Shown piece after piece: positions 45,499 to 55,437 of a stretch of 64,000 nt of DNA (positions are counted from its first letter, which is position 1; each line of letters begins with the position of its first letter). The stretch is from an uncultured Desulfuromonadales bacterium (GTDB lineage Bacteria > Desulfobacterota > Desulfuromonadia > Geobacterales > Pseudopelobacteraceae). The translations under genes were made by a program, and so were the position numbers. The notes under the pieces are model-generated. The model did no database searches and was not told the DNA's origin. It saw only the letters and a program-made list of their open reading frames with translations. Location of the stretch: positions 1-64,000 of the forward strand of contig CAIPTY010000060.1 of the NCBI GenBank assembly GCA_903868145.1, read 5' to 3'.

Positions 45499-47553
45499 CT
45501 ACATCATTTTAGCCAGCAACGGCACGATTAGCAGCGACACGATGTTGATGATCTTGATCATCGGATTGACCGCCGGACCGGCGGTGTCTTTGTAGGGATC
45601 GCCGACGGTGTCGCCGGTAACGGCTGCCTTGTGAGCGTCACCGCCTTTGCCGCCGTGGTGGCCGTCCTCGATGTATTTCTTGGCGTTATCCCAGGCGCCG
45701 CCACCGGTTGTCATGGAGATGGCGACAAAAATGCCGGTAACGATCGTGCCGACGATCACGCCTCCCAGAGCCTTGGGGCCGAGGGTGAAGCCGACGATGA
45801 CCGGAGCAAGGATCGGAATCAGACCGGGGATGACCATTTCTTTGAGAGCGGTCTTGGTGACGATATCGACACAGGCGGCATAATCCGGCTTGCCGGTGCC
45901 TTCCATAATGCCTTTGATCTCCCGAAACTGGCGCCGCACTTCAACAACAACTGCACCACCCGCCTTGCCAACCGCCTCCATGCACTGGGCGGCAAAGTAG
46001 TAGGGGAGCATGCCGCCGATGAACAGGCCGACAATGATATAGGGATCGGACAGGTCAAACGTGATGGCCTTGCCGGCCATCTTGAGTTCATCGACATACG
46101 AAGTGAAGAGGATGACGGCTGCCAGACCGGCGGAGCCGATGGCATAGCCCTTGGTAACTGCTTTGGTGGTATTTCCGACCGCGTCCAGCGGATCGGTGAC
46201 AGCGCGAACCGAGTCGTCGAGCTCAGCCATTTCGGCAATCCCGCCGGCGTTATCGGTGATCGGTCCGTAGGCATCCATGGCAACGACAATCCCGGTCAGT
46301 GACAGCATGGATACAGCAGCGATGGCGATGCCGTACACACCGGCGCACTGGAATGATACGATGATGCCGGCAGCAATGACGATCACCGGGGCTGCGGTTG
46401 ACTTCATGGAGACACCCAGACCGGCGATGACATTGGTGCCATGACCGGTGGTTGACGCCTGGGCAATATGCTGAACCGGCCCGTATTCGGTGGACGTGTA
46501 ATATTCCGTGATCCAGAAGATGGCACCGGTGACGGCCAGACCGACGATGGCCGAGATGAATATGTTGCCTGCGGTAAAGTTCTGGCCGGTTGCGTTGGTG
46601 AGTCCCTGAGGGAACATCCGGACGGTGACGAAATAGAAGGCGATGCAGGCGAGCACGGCTGAAGCAATCAGTCCCTTATATAGAGCCGGCATGATCTTCT
46701 GGCTGGCCCCCAGCTTGACGAAATAGGTTCCTATGATGGAGGTGATGATGGAGATGCCGCCCAGGATCAGCGGGTAGCTGACGGCGCTGGCGTTTCCGGT
46801 AAAGGCGATGGCGCCCAGCAGCATTGCGGCGATCAGGGTTACTGCGTAGGTTTCAAACAGGTCGGCCGCCATGCCGGCACAGTCACCCACATTGTCACCG
46901 ACGTTGTCGGCGATAACCGCAGGGTTGCGGGGATCATCCTCCGGGATTCCGGCTTCAACCTTGCCGACCAGGTCAGCACCGACGTCGGCGCCTTTGGTAA
47001 AGATGCCGCCGCCGAGACGGGCAAAGATGGAGATCAGCGAACCGCCGAAGCCGAGGCCGACCAACTGGGTTACCACGTCTTTAACCGGCTGGCCCGGCAT
47101 GAGCTTTTGCAGGATCAGGTAATACCCGGCAACGCCCAGCAGACCGAGGCCAACCACCAGCATGCCGGTAATTGCGCCACCCTTGAAGGCAACGTTCAAT
47201 GCGGTAACAATACCGCTTTTGGCCGCTTCGGTTGTACGCACATTGGCGCGAACCGAGACAAACATGCCGATGAACCCGGTCAAGCCGGAGAAAATAGCTC
47301 CCACTGCAAAGCCGACAGCCGTTTTCCAACCGAGGGTTGCAAATAACGCGATGAACATGACCACGCCGACCATGGCAATAATGGTATACTGGCGCTTCAT
47401 ATAGGCACCGGCACCCTCCTGGATGGCGGCGGCAATCTGTTTCATGCGATCGTTACCCTGGGGGAGCCCCAGGATCCACTGGGCCGTTACCAGCCCGTAC
47501 ACGACCGCAGCCGCAGCGCAGGCCAATGCAAAATATACAGCATACTGTTCCAT
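45499..47553 (-). CDS. hppA: Membrane H+-translocating pyrophosphatase, K+-independent type
   Basis: 684 aa, about 16 membrane helices. The substrate site reads [20 protein letters not shown] then [20 protein letters not shown], as in all M-PPases; a second acidic cluster is near the end ([18 protein letters not shown]). At the K+-switch position the sequence is [10 protein letters not shown] near residue 463; Lys there marks K+-independent H+ pumps. It pumps protons with PPi, saving energy in slow-growing anaerobes. It is a single-gene unit with its own promoter and terminator. Confidence 0.96.
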   Translation of the reverse strand: MEQYAVYFALACAAAAVVYGLVTAQWILGLPQGNDRMKQIAAAIQEGAGAYMKRQYTIIAMVGVVMFIALFATLGWKTAVGFAVGAIFSGLTGFIGMFVSVRANVRTTEAAKSGIVTALNVAFKGGAITGMLVVGLGLLGVAGYYLILQKLMPGQPVKDVVTQLVGLGFGGSLISIFARLGGGIFTKGADVGADLVGKVEAGIPEDDPRNPAVIADNVGDNVGDCAGMAADLFETYAVTLIAAMLLGAIAFTGNASAVSYPLILGGISIITSIIGTYFVKLGASQKIMPALYKGLIASAVLACIAFYFVTVRMFPQGLTNATGQNFTAGNIFISAIVGLAVTGAIFWITEYYTSTEYGPVQHIAQASTTGHGTNVIAGLGVSMKSTAAPVIVIAAGIIVSFQCAGVYGIAIAAVSMLSLTGIVVAMDAYGPITDNAGGIAEMAELDDSVRAVTDPLDAVGNTTKAVTKGYAIGSAGLAAVILFTSYVDELKMAGKAITFDLSDPYIIVGLFIGGMLPYYFAAQCMEAVGKAGGAVVVEVRRQFREIKGIMEGTGKPDYAACVDIVTKTALKEMVIPGLIPILAPVIVGFTLGPKALGGVIVGTIVTGIFVAISMTTGGGAWDNAKKYIEDGHHGGKGGDAHKAAVTGDTVGDPYKDTAGPAVNPMIKIINIVSLLIVPLLAKMM

Positions 47554-47621
47554 TCTTGTAATTCCTCCTGTGATATGAATAGCCGGTAAATGGGCAATGC
47601 GTCTTCTGAAAAAACAGAAAA

Positions 47622-47650
47622 TTGTTAGAGGAACTTACCCTGATTGTCAA
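47622..47650 (-). promoter_or_regulatory. Candidate sigma-70 promoter of hppA
   Basis: Minus strand: a perfect TTGACA (47645-47650), 17 nt, then TAACAA (47622-47627), about 70 nt before the start codon. The -35 is ideal and the -10 mediocre. Confidence 0.5.
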
Positions 47651-47813
47651 CTGTTTATTTGATAAGAATATACAAGGGCACACGGGCATGTCCCGTACCA
47701 TTGACTCCTGCAGCTTGACATGCAGCCGGTTTCAGACTACAAAAAAGGTTGTTGATTCAGGCTGAAAACCGGAAGTCTTTCGACCGGTCACACTGTTTCT
47801 CAAGGGGATTCCG

Positions 47814-48593
47814 ATGTCAGCACAGGTTTCATTCGTCGGCGCCGGGCCGGGCGCGTCTGATCTGATTACGGTCAGGGGTGCCCGTTTGTTGCGTCACGCC
47901 GATGTTGTAGTTTTTGCCGGCAGTCTGGTGGATCGCCAGCTTGTCACACAATATGCCGTTACCGCAGCCGTCTATGATTCTGCCGGTATGACCCTGACGG
48001 AGGTCATCACCGTCATCATGGATACTGTCAACGACGGGAGGAGTGTCGTGCGCCTGCATACGGGCGACCCTTCGATCTATGGTGCAATCCAGGAGCAGAT
48101 GGAAGCACTTGATCGCCTCGGCATAAGCTACCAGGTGGTTCCGGGCGTAACCAGCGCCTTTGCTGCAGCCGCTGCCCTGCGACAGGAGCTGACCCTGCCG
48201 GAGATATCCCAGACGGTGATCTTCACCCGTGTGGAAGGTCGTACCCCGGTACCGGCAAACGAGCAGCTCAGCAAAATCGCCTCCATCGGCGCAACGCTGG
48301 TGATCTACCTTTCCGTCGGCATGATCGAGAAGGTGGTCGAGCAGCTTCTGGAAGGGGCCTATACCACTCAAACCCCCGCTGCCATCGTCTGCCGAGCTTC
48401 CTGGGAGGACGAGCAGATCATTCGCGGTAGCCTGGCCGATATCGCCGCTACGGTGCGCCAGGCAGGCATCGACCGTCAGGCTCTGATCATCGTCGGCGAT
48501 GTTCTGGCGGCCCGACGCGAGGGGCTGAAAGCTAAATCGCTGCTGTACGATGGTGATTTTTCCCATGGTTTTCGCAGTACCGTTCCCGTGTGA
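47814..48593 (+). CDS. cbiF: Cobalt-precorrin-4 C11-methyltransferase
   Basis: 259 aa. SAM-uroporphyrin methyltransferase fold: VSFVGAGPGASDLITVRGAR at the start, VVRLHTGDPSIYGAIQEQM near residue 85, VPGVTSAFAAAAAL and LVIYLSVGMIEKVVEQL. It methylates C-11 in the anaerobic cobalamin pathway. GGGG lies 7 nt upstream of the start. cbiG follows after one base; the other corrin-ring genes are not in the window. Confidence 0.93.
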   Translation: MSAQVSFVGAGPGASDLITVRGARLLRHADVVVFAGSLVDRQLVTQYAVTAAVYDSAGMTLTEVITVIMDTVNDGRSVVRLHTGDPSIYGAIQEQMEALDRLGISYQVVPGVTSAFAAAAALRQELTLPEISQTVIFTRVEGRTPVPANEQLSKIASIGATLVIYLSVGMIEKVVEQLLEGAYTTQTPAAIVCRASWEDEQIIRGSLADIAATVRQAGIDRQALIIVGDVLAARREGLKAKSLLYDGDFSHGFRSTVPV

Positions 48594-48594
48594 G

Positions 48595-49665
48595 ATGCGG
48601 ACTGCCATTATCGCCATAACCCGAAACGGGGCACAGTTGGGGAAGAGGCTGCGGGAAAACCTGGCTGGTTCCTGCCTGCATGTGTCCAGCCGTTATGCGG
48701 GTCAGGCCGGAAACGACAGAGAGACTTTCGCCCCTGCTGACCTCAGGGAGTTGATCTCAGGACTCTGGAGCAGGGTCGACGGTTTTGTCCTGATCATGGC
48801 CACCGGCATTGTGGTGCGCATGATTGCGCCGCTGCTGGAATCAAAGGATACCGATCCCGCCGTAGTGGTCATGGACGATGCCGGGAAATTCGCCATTTCA
48901 CTTGTGTCCGGGCACCTGGGCGGCGGCAATGAACTGGCCGAACGCTGTGCCTTCAGCAGTGGTGCGCGGGCAGTTATCACCACGGCAACTGACGCCAACG
49001 AACTCCCCTCCTTTGATATGCTGGCCAAAGAGCAGGGATGGGTAATCGATGACCTTTCACAGGTGAAGCTGCTTAATACCCTGCTGCTGGATGGGGAGGA
49101 GATTGCCGTGCTGGATTACGGCGGCCGCACGCGCGCCTGGTTTCATGGCCGCTGCAGGCTCAGCTTTCACGATTCCATTGCAAAAGCCGGAGAGTCCCGC
49201 GCCAAGGGAATTCTCGTGGTGAGTAACCGTCACATTCCCCCTCGGAGCCGTCCCGAAAACCTGTTGATTTTGAGGCCCCGAAATCTGGTGCTTGGCATCG
49301 GGTGCAATCGCGGGACCCCCCGTGAAGAGATCGAGGCTTTTGTCACCATGCACCTGCGACGGCTCCTGCTGTCCCCGAAAAGCGTCTGCTGTATTGCGAC
49401 TGCCCGGGCCAAGAGCGATGAGGCAGGGCTGGCCGGATACGCCGGACAGCTGGGTGTTCCGCTGAAATGCTTCGAAAGCAGCGAACTGAATGGAGTGGAC
49501 GTTCCTTCACCACCATCGCGGCACGCTCTGGACGCCATTGGAGCCAGAGGGGTCGCGGAACCGGCCGCGATTCTGGCATCGGACGGGGGGAGGCTACTGT
49601 TGAAAAAAGTCAAATCCGAGAATGTCACCCTGGCGGTGGCTGAAATACGGGACAAAAATGCCTGA
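48595..49665 (+). CDS. cbiG: Cobalt-precorrin-5A hydrolase
   Basis: 356 aa from ATG 48595, one nucleotide after the cbiF stop. The three CbiG parts can be seen: N-terminal RTAIIAITRNGAQLGKRL, the IMATGIVVRMIAPLLESK and LVSGHLGGGNELA segments, and C-terminal LVLGIGCNRGTPREEIEAF. It opens the lactone and releases acetaldehyde in corrin-ring contraction. The end overlaps pdxA by 8 nt. Confidence 0.93.
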   Translation: MRTAIIAITRNGAQLGKRLRENLAGSCLHVSSRYAGQAGNDRETFAPADLRELISGLWSRVDGFVLIMATGIVVRMIAPLLESKDTDPAVVVMDDAGKFAISLVSGHLGGGNELAERCAFSSGARAVITTATDANELPSFDMLAKEQGWVIDDLSQVKLLNTLLLDGEEIAVLDYGGRTRAWFHGRCRLSFHDSIAKAGESRAKGILVVSNRHIPPRSRPENLLILRPRNLVLGIGCNRGTPREEIEAFVTMHLRRLLLSPKSVCCIATARAKSDEAGLAGYAGQLGVPLKCFESSELNGVDVPSPPSRHALDAIGARGVAEPAAILASDGGRLLLKKVKSENVTLAVAEIRDKNA

Positions 49666-50677
49666 CAAACCCCTGATCGCCATAACCATGGGTGATCCCT
49701 GCGGAGTAGGACCGGAGATCATCGTTGCCGCCTTGGGAAATCCGGTGGTGCCGGCCTGTTGCATTCCCGTTGTTATCGGTGACGCGGCTGCCGTGCAGCG
49801 TGCCGTTCATGTGCAACGCTCGTCCCTGTGCGTGCGAGAGATCTCGGAACCGGAAGAAGCGCGACGGGGTCCACCAGGTTCCATCGCTCTATTGCCGTTG
49901 TCACAACTTACGGCGGACGACATGCGGTACGGGCATCCCGGTGCGGCGGCCGGCGATGCTGTCTACGCCTACATTTCATCAGCCGCCCGCTTCTGCCTTG
50001 AAGGGCGGACAGCCGCCATGGTCACGGCTCCCATCAATAAGAAGGCCATGAATCTGGCCGGGCACGACTATCCCGGACATACCGAGCTGCTGGCTGAACT
50101 CTGCGCTTCTGCTGACTATGTGATGATGCTGGCGGGAAGCGTGCTGCGGGTCAGCCTGGTCACGATCCATGAAGCGCTGGCGGACGTACCTCGCCTGGTG
50201 ACATTTGACCGGGTGCTGAAAACGATCCGGGTTACCGCTGCCGGTGTTGCAAGATTGACCGGAAAACCCGGCCCCCGCCTGGCTGTCCTGGCACTCAATC
50301 CCCATTCCGGGGAGGGTGGTATCTTTGGCAGCGAGGAGCAGATGATCATCGGTCCGGCCATTGAAGCGGCCCGACGCGAGGGGATCGATGCGGTTGGGCC
50401 GCTCCCGGCCGATACGCTTTTTCACTTCGCCCAGCAGGGCATGTATGACGGCGTCGTGGCAATGTACCACGATCAGGGTCTGATACCGCTCAAGATGCTG
50501 CATTTCGACGATGGGGTCAATATCACGCTGGGGCTGTCGATTATCCGCACCTCGGTCGATCACGGCACGGCCTACGATCTGGCGGGGACAGGTCAGGCGT
50601 CGGACAAAAGCCTCCTGGCAGCCATCAGGATGGCTGTGGATATGGCTCATCTGATACCGGAAAGGAATTATCCATGA
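49658..50677 (+). CDS. pdxA: 4-hydroxythreonine-4-phosphate dehydrogenase
   Basis: 339 aa from ATG 49658, inside the end of cbiG; the ribosome site is weak, so coupling to cbiG translation is likely. PdxA signatures: ITMGDPCGVGPEII, metal ligands in NLAGHDYPGHTELLAEL and VAMYHDQGLIPLK, and the terminal RTSVDHGTAYDLAGTG. It works in pyridoxal phosphate synthesis. It overlaps the nitrilase-family gene by 4 nt. Confidence 0.95.
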   Translation: MPDKPLIAITMGDPCGVGPEIIVAALGNPVVPACCIPVVIGDAAAVQRAVHVQRSSLCVREISEPEEARRGPPGSIALLPLSQLTADDMRYGHPGAAAGDAVYAYISSAARFCLEGRTAAMVTAPINKKAMNLAGHDYPGHTELLAELCASADYVMMLAGSVLRVSLVTIHEALADVPRLVTFDRVLKTIRVTAAGVARLTGKPGPRLAVLALNPHSGEGGIFGSEEQMIIGPAIEAARREGIDAVGPLPADTLFHFAQQGMYDGVVAMYHDQGLIPLKMLHFDDGVNITLGLSIIRTSVDHGTAYDLAGTGQASDKSLLAAIRMAVDMAHLIPERNYP

Positions 50678-51465
50678 ACACGTCTGAAAAGCCTCACATC
50701 ACCGCCGCCGCCATTCAATTTAACGTCAGACAGGGTGACGTGGATGCCAACCTGGCATACGTCCGCACAGCACTTGCGCAGGTTGCCGGGCAGGGAGCCA
50801 ATCTGGCGGTGCTACCGGAAATGTGGTCAACCGGCTTCTCCTACAAAAATCTGAACGAACTGGCACTGCGCACTGCAGGAATTGTCCATGAGCTGCTGGA
50901 GTTGTCGCGAGAACTGAAGCTGGTGATCGTCGGCAGCATGCCCGAGCCGAACGGCGATAAGGTGTTCAACACCGTTTACGTCGCAGACAACGGCCGACTG
51001 GCGGGAACCTACCGCAAGCTGCACCTCTTCTCACTGCTGGGTGAAGACAGAGCCTTCTCGGGAGGCGACCGCTGGCTTCTTGCCGACACCTCCATCGGCA
51101 GGATCGGTGTGATCATCTGTTACGACCTGCGTTTTCCCGAACTCTCCCGGCGCCTGGCACTGGAAGGAGCCAGCGTGATCTGCGTTCCGGCCCAATGGCC
51201 CAAACCGCGTCAGGAACACTGGCGTACACTTTTGCGGGCACGGGCTATCGAGAACCAGCTTTTCATCGTTGCCTGCAACGCCTGCGGGGTGATCGGCAAA
51301 CTGGATTTCTTCGGCATGAGCATGATTATTGACGCCAAGGGGGAGATCCTTGCCGAAGCAGGCGAGCAGGATCAGCAGATCCTGGCGGAGCTGAATATGC
51401 AGTCCATGGCAGACTGGCGCGCACAGATCCCCTGTTTCAACGATCGTAAACCGGAATTGTACTGA
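50674..51465 (+). CDS. Nitrilase-superfamily amidohydrolase (omega-amidase-like)
   Basis: 263 aa. The Glu-Lys-Cys triad is intact: LAVLPEMWSTGFS (Glu), YRKLHLFSLLGED (Lys), GVIICYDLRFPE (Cys) near residue 150. The MWSTGF and QWPKPRQEHW segments resemble YafV/Nit2-type omega-amidases that hydrolyse alpha-ketoglutaramate or related amides. It begins within the pdxA stop (ATGA). The substrate is inferred. Confidence 0.88.
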   Translation: MNTSEKPHITAAAIQFNVRQGDVDANLAYVRTALAQVAGQGANLAVLPEMWSTGFSYKNLNELALRTAGIVHELLELSRELKLVIVGSMPEPNGDKVFNTVYVADNGRLAGTYRKLHLFSLLGEDRAFSGGDRWLLADTSIGRIGVIICYDLRFPELSRRLALEGASVICVPAQWPKPRQEHWRTLLRARAIENQLFIVACNACGVIGKLDFFGMSMIIDAKGEILAEAGEQDQQILAELNMQSMADWRAQIPCFNDRKPELY

Positions 51466-51473
51466 TTTTCGGC

Positions 51474-51502
51474 TTGACTTGAACCCCTGTTAGGTCTAGG
51501 TT
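51474..51502 (+). promoter_or_regulatory. Candidate sigma-70 promoter of the tol-pal genes
   Basis: TTGACT (51474-51479), 17 nt, TAGGTT (51497-51502), ahead of the tolQ ribosome site GGAGG. Moderate match only. Confidence 0.4.
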
Positions 51503-51536
51503 TCCACATTGATATTATCCTCTGGAGGTGCTTTTC

Positions 51537-52208
51537 GTGGCCTTATTGACAAGCGCAGGCATCGTTGTAAAACTCGTCCTCATGTTACTGCTCTTTTTCT
51601 CAGTGGTTTCATGGGCCATCATCCTCTTCAAACTCTTTCAGGTTCACCGCGCCAACAGCGCATCCGTGCGTTTTATGGATTTCTTCTGGAAGTCCAAGCG
51701 TTTTGATGCCATTGCCTCCCAGATCGATCGATTCACCAGTTCGCCGTTGACGGTGCTGTTCAACGAGGGATACGGAGAACTCAAAAAGGTCGTGGATTCC
51801 GATGGCAAGAGTGAGGGAAGCGCCCTCAGCACCGATCTGGGTGGTATTGAGAACGTTTCGCGTGCACTTCGGCGCGCCACCAACTCCGAGATCACCCGCC
51901 TGGAGAAGTATCTGACCTTTCTGGCTACCACCGGTTCTACATCGCCCTTCATCGGCCTGTTCGGTACGGTCTGGGGTATCATGACCGCCTTCGAGGGGAT
52001 TGGAAAGACCGGTTCGGCCTCCCTCGCCGTAGTCGCCCCCGGCATTGCCGAGGCTCTGATAGCAACGGCAATCGGCCTGGTAGCCGCCATTCCGGCGGTT
52101 ATGGCGTACAATCACTTCCAGCACAAGATCCGCGTGCTGGTCAAGGAAATGGACAGCTTCTCCACCGAGTTCCTCAACATCGTGCAGCGCAACATTTCGG
52201 GGAAATAA
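51537..52208 (+). CDS. tolQ: TolQ/ExbB proton channel subunit
   Basis: 223 aa from GTG 51537, with GGAGG 8 nt upstream; GTG 51528 overlaps that site and is less likely. Three TM segments (about 8-30, 130-155, 165-190). Signature: TTGSTSPFIGLFGTVWGIMT and VVAPGIAEALIATAIGLVAA. It couples proton flow to TolA for outer-membrane constriction at division. Confidence 0.93.
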   Translation: MALLTSAGIVVKLVLMLLLFFSVVSWAIILFKLFQVHRANSASVRFMDFFWKSKRFDAIASQIDRFTSSPLTVLFNEGYGELKKVVDSDGKSEGSALSTDLGGIENVSRALRRATNSEITRLEKYLTFLATTGSTSPFIGLFGTVWGIMTAFEGIGKTGSASLAVVAPGIAEALIATAIGLVAAIPAVMAYNHFQHKIRVLVKEMDSFSTEFLNIVQRNISGK

Positions 52209-52211
52209 GTC

Positions 52212-52625
52212 ATGGCCATGGGTGGACAGAACGACGATCGGCGGCTCATGGCCGAAATCAACGTCACTCCGCTGGTTGACGTCATGCTGGTGTTACTGGT
52301 CATCTTCATGGTGACGGCGCCCATGATGCAGCAGGGGGTGCAGGTAAACCTGCCAAAGGCGGAAACCAAGGCAATGACGCCGCTGGAAGAAACGGTGGTC
52401 GTTACCGTTGATAAAAGCGGGAAGATCTTTATCAACAAGGATGAGATACCGGCCGCCGATCTGCGCGGCAAGCTGACAACCCTGTTTGCGGCCCGTGAGA
52501 AGAAAGAGGTGTTTCTCAAGGCTGATGCCGGAGTGCCATATGGTGAGGTTGTGCGCGCCATGGCAGACATCAAGGGTGCCGGAATCGAACGACTCGGCAT
52601 GGTAACGGAACCGTCTACTAAATAA
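52212..52625 (+). CDS. tolR: TolR/ExbD
   Basis: 137 aa, one TM near residues 18-37, with EINVTPLVDVMLVLLVIFMV containing the proton-carrying Asp. The periplasmic part (VVVTVDKSGKIFINKDEIP) is standard. It begins 3 nt after tolQ and its stop overlaps the next start as TAATG. Confidence 0.94.
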   Translation: MAMGGQNDDRRLMAEINVTPLVDVMLVLLVIFMVTAPMMQQGVQVNLPKAETKAMTPLEETVVVTVDKSGKIFINKDEIPAADLRGKLTTLFAAREKKEVFLKADAGVPYGEVVRAMADIKGAGIERLGMVTEPSTK

Positions 52626-53374
52626 TGAACGCTCGCCCATCAGCAGATTCCGGCATGGGCATCTGTTGTGCCGTATCCACCATCATCCACCTGACGGTTT
52701 TTTCGCTTCTGTTCTGGTACGGCAGCCATATACAGCCCATGACAGTTGCCGAAACCTATTATGTCGATGTCGTGAATCTGCCGGTCGCGGCACCCCGGGC
52801 TGGAAGCCCGACCCAGCAGGGCAACGACAGCGAGGCGCCGCAGCCCAAGCCCACTGAAAACCAGATGAACCTGCCGCAACCACCTGACAAAACACCCAAA
52901 AACGTCAGCGCCCCAAATGCCGCGTCCCCACGAAAAGAAGACACCTCTTTTGCCGACAAACTGTCCAAGATACAGGGAAAGGCCGAGTCACGCGCGCAGG
53001 AGGCCACTCTCGAACGCCTGCGCAACAAACTTGCCTCCACGGGCAGCGGCAGGGCGGGAATGCCGTCAGCGACCGGGAATGAAGCCGGTAGCGACTACAC
53101 GGCCTACATCCAGTCACGGCTCAAGGATGCCTTCCGCGAGACCATCAGTTACTCCAGTAGAAATCCGGAAATTGTCGTCCGGATTTTCATTGACACCGAA
53201 GGCAAAGTGACTCGCAGAAAAATCGAGCGCAGCGGCTCCGACCGGGCCTTTGAGATCTCGGTGATTCGTGCCATTGATCTGGCCAGTGAAAAATTCACCC
53301 CGCCTCCCAACCATAAGACATTTGAGGGAGTCTTTGTTTTCAAGCCCCAGGGCATTTCACAGAACAGACCGTAA
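52625..53374 (+). CDS. tolA: TolA-like energy transducer with TonB-type C-terminus
   Basis: 249 aa. One N-terminal TM (CCAVSTIIHLTVFSLLFWYG), then a Pro/Gln/Lys-rich spacer of about 100 residues (QPKPTENQMNLPQPPDKTPK) and a C-terminal TonB-like domain (NPEIVVRIFIDTEGKVTRR). Much shorter than E. coli TolA and without its long helix, but fits deltaproteobacterial TolA/TonB proteins in tolQR-tolB operons. Confidence 0.82.
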   Translation: MNARPSADSGMGICCAVSTIIHLTVFSLLFWYGSHIQPMTVAETYYVDVVNLPVAAPRAGSPTQQGNDSEAPQPKPTENQMNLPQPPDKTPKNVSAPNAASPRKEDTSFADKLSKIQGKAESRAQEATLERLRNKLASTGSGRAGMPSATGNEAGSDYTAYIQSRLKDAFRETISYSSRNPEIVVRIFIDTEGKVTRRKIERSGSDRAFEISVIRAIDLASEKFTPPPNHKTFEGVFVFKPQGISQNRP

Positions 53375-53385
53375 ATGAGGGTATT

Positions 53386-54669
53386 ATGAAAATCTTTCTT
53401 TGCCTGGCATATCTTATAATGGCGCTTCCCGCAGCGCTTTTTGCTCAGAACAGCTATGTTGAGGTTACCGCCCCGGGAAATCGCCAACTCAAGCTTGCCG
53501 TTGATTCGCCCCGCAGCACTGATGCGAAGCCGCTGACCGAAACAGCTCGTGAAATCGGCGGCGTGATCGCATTCGACATGAACATGTCGGGCCTCGTCTC
53601 CGCCGAAACCCGTGATCAGCTCCCGCAGTCCGGCAGTATCGGCATGACAGACGCCGATTTTACGACGTGGATGGCCAGCGGGATCGACCTGCTGGTACGG
53701 AGCGAGTACAGTGTCAACGGCGATGAACTGACAGTCGAATTCCGCCTGTTCGACATCATCAGCAAAAAAATGATGGCCGCCAGACGTTACCTGGGAAAGA
53801 CCAGGGATCTTCGAAGATTCGGTCATGCCTTTGCCGATGAGATCATGCTTGTGCTGACCGGTGAAAGAGGGTGCTTTACGACACGCATCGCCTACGTATC
53901 CAGCCAGACCGGCAACAAAGAGATCTACATCATGGATTGGGATGGGCACAATATGCTGCCTCTGACACGAAACGGCTCAATCAATCTCAACCCTGATTTT
54001 TCACCCGATGGCCGCGAGATTATCTTCACATCATACAAACGGGGCAACCCCGATCTCTTCAAGCGTGCGCTCTCCAACACGGTCGAGGTTCCGATATCCA
54101 ACCGCAAGGGCCTCAACATCACCGGTTCATGGTCTCCCGATGGCTCCAGAATCGCCCTGACACTGAGCAAGGATGGCAACTCGGAAATTTACACCATCGC
54201 AAAAGACGGCAGCAATCCGGTACGCGTGACACATAATCCGGCCATCGAAGTATCGCCGGTCTGGTCTCCCGACGGTGCTCAGCTTGCATTTGTATCCGAT
54301 CGTCTAGGTAAACCGCAGGTTTTCATCTCAGGGATAAAAGGTGGGGCTGCCCGCCGCCTGACCCTGGCTGGAAACTACAATGTCAATCCGCACTGGTCGC
54401 CAAAAGGCGATCGAATTGTGTATGCTCACAATGTGGGCGGCAGCTTCCAGATATTCAGCGTCAATTACGATGGCACCGGCGACACCCAACTGACAACGGC
54501 CGGCAGCAATGAAAATCCGGCCTGGTCAGCAGACGGGCGGTTCATTACTTTCAGCTCAAAGCGGGGTGGAGCGGAGGCAATTTATGTCATGCGGGCAGAC
54601 GGCAGCGGCCAGACACGTGTGAGTCCGGGCAAAGGCAGCAGCACCCAGCCGACCTGGTCTCGCCGTTGA
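53386..54669 (+). CDS. tolB: Tol-Pal system beta-propeller
   Basis: 427 aa, signal peptide (cleaved after FAQN or so). N-terminal domain, then WD40-like/TolB PD40 repeats: LNPDFSPDGREIIFTSYKRG, GSWSPDGSRIALTLSKDGNS, SPVWSPDGAQLAFVSDRLG, PHWSPKGDRIVYAHNVGG and PAWSADGRFITFSSKRGG. GAGGG precedes the start. It links Pal to TolA. Confidence 0.95.
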   Translation: MKIFLCLAYLIMALPAALFAQNSYVEVTAPGNRQLKLAVDSPRSTDAKPLTETAREIGGVIAFDMNMSGLVSAETRDQLPQSGSIGMTDADFTTWMASGIDLLVRSEYSVNGDELTVEFRLFDIISKKMMAARRYLGKTRDLRRFGHAFADEIMLVLTGERGCFTTRIAYVSSQTGNKEIYIMDWDGHNMLPLTRNGSINLNPDFSPDGREIIFTSYKRGNPDLFKRALSNTVEVPISNRKGLNITGSWSPDGSRIALTLSKDGNSEIYTIAKDGSNPVRVTHNPAIEVSPVWSPDGAQLAFVSDRLGKPQVFISGIKGGAARRLTLAGNYNVNPHWSPKGDRIVYAHNVGGSFQIFSVNYDGTGDTQLTTAGSNENPAWSADGRFITFSSKRGGAEAIYVMRADGSGQTRVSPGKGSSTQPTWSRR

Positions 54670-54722
54670 GCCGAATCTACTGATGCATTTTAAGCGTTTT
54701 TAAATAACGTTGTTATTATTGG

Positions 54723-54750
54723 TTGCAATACAGACGGATTTATGTATAAT
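54723..54750 (+). promoter_or_regulatory. Sigma-70 promoter of pal
   Basis: TTGCAA (54723-54728), 16 nt, and a perfect TATAAT (54745-54750), about 65 nt before the pal start codon. It gives pal a transcript separate from tolQRAB. Confidence 0.65.
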
Positions 54751-54814
54751 TCCCATACTTTTTACAAACAAACCGGGCGAGATGCCTCATATCAGGTGTA
54801 CAAAGGAGAACACA

Positions 54815-55360
54815 ATGAAACGAAGAATGATGGTACTGTTGGCCGCTTTAGCCATGTCAAGCATGGTTATCGGGGGATGTGCAAGCAATGAGGTTGTAAA
54901 ATCAGAAGAGCCGATTGTCAAGAGCGAGGCTCCTGTCAGCCAACCGGTACAGCCGTCAAACGCTGGAGCGACTGAGAGCAAGGTTGTGCCCGCACAGCCT
55001 CAGGAACAGGCTGTTTCAGATGTTTCCCTGTCAAGCCTGGCGACCGTCTATTTTGACTTTGACAAATCGGATCTGAGTAAGGATGCACGCGACACTCTCA
55101 ACAGGAATGCCCAGATATTGCAGCAGTTAAAGGCGAGCGTCAAAATCGAGGGGCATTGTGACGACCGTGGTTCGGCTGAATACAACCTCGCTCTGGGCGA
55201 GCGGCGCGCCAAGTCTGTCCAGCAGTATCTGCTCACACTTGGTGTACAGGCCGATCGTCTTTCTGTCATCAGCTACGGCAAGGAAAAACCTGCCGTTCAG
55301 GGTAGCGACGAATCCGCATGGGCCAAGAACAGACGCGCCGAGTTTGTTGGCTCCAAATAG
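54815..55360 (+). CDS. pal: Peptidoglycan-associated lipoprotein
   Basis: 181 aa from ATG 54815, AAGGAG 6 nt upstream. The lipobox is SMVIGGCAS. A flexible Pro/Ala/Ser linker leads to the OmpA domain: VYFDFDKSDLSKDARDTLN, IEGHCDDRGSAEYNLALGER then RAKSVQQYLLTLGV. The Asp and Arg that bind diaminopimelate are kept. It tethers the outer membrane to peptidoglycan and partners TolB. Confidence 0.96.
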   Translation: MKRRMMVLLAALAMSSMVIGGCASNEVVKSEEPIVKSEAPVSQPVQPSNAGATESKVVPAQPQEQAVSDVSLSSLATVYFDFDKSDLSKDARDTLNRNAQILQQLKASVKIEGHCDDRGSAEYNLALGERRAKSVQQYLLTLGVQADRLSVISYGKEKPAVQGSDESAWAKNRRAEFVGSK

Positions 55361-55393
55361 ATAGACGCTTCTCACGCGTACACCCAAAGACAA

Positions 55394-55437
55394 ACGCACA
55401 ACGCCGCACAGTATGTCACCTGTGCGGCGTTGTGCGT
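55394..55437. terminator. Long hairpin between convergent pal and enoyl-CoA hydratase genes
   Basis: An 18-bp perfect stem (55394-55411 with 55420-55437, core CGCACAACGCCGCACAG) and an 8-nt loop. On the minus strand it is followed by TTTGTCTTT, so it terminates best for the gene on the right; on the plus strand there is no T-tract. Confidence 0.8.

Noticed and set aside
45631-46302. 223-codon open frame opposite hppA
   Set aside because: Antisense to a conserved membrane pyrophosphatase; Asp/Gly-rich without any domain.
47554-47813. Cobalamin riboswitch upstream of cbiF
   Set aside because: The B12-box and conserved core could not be found in the 260-nt gap; only a CCGGTTTCAG/CTGAAAACCGG imperfect inverted repeat near 47728-47776 is visible.
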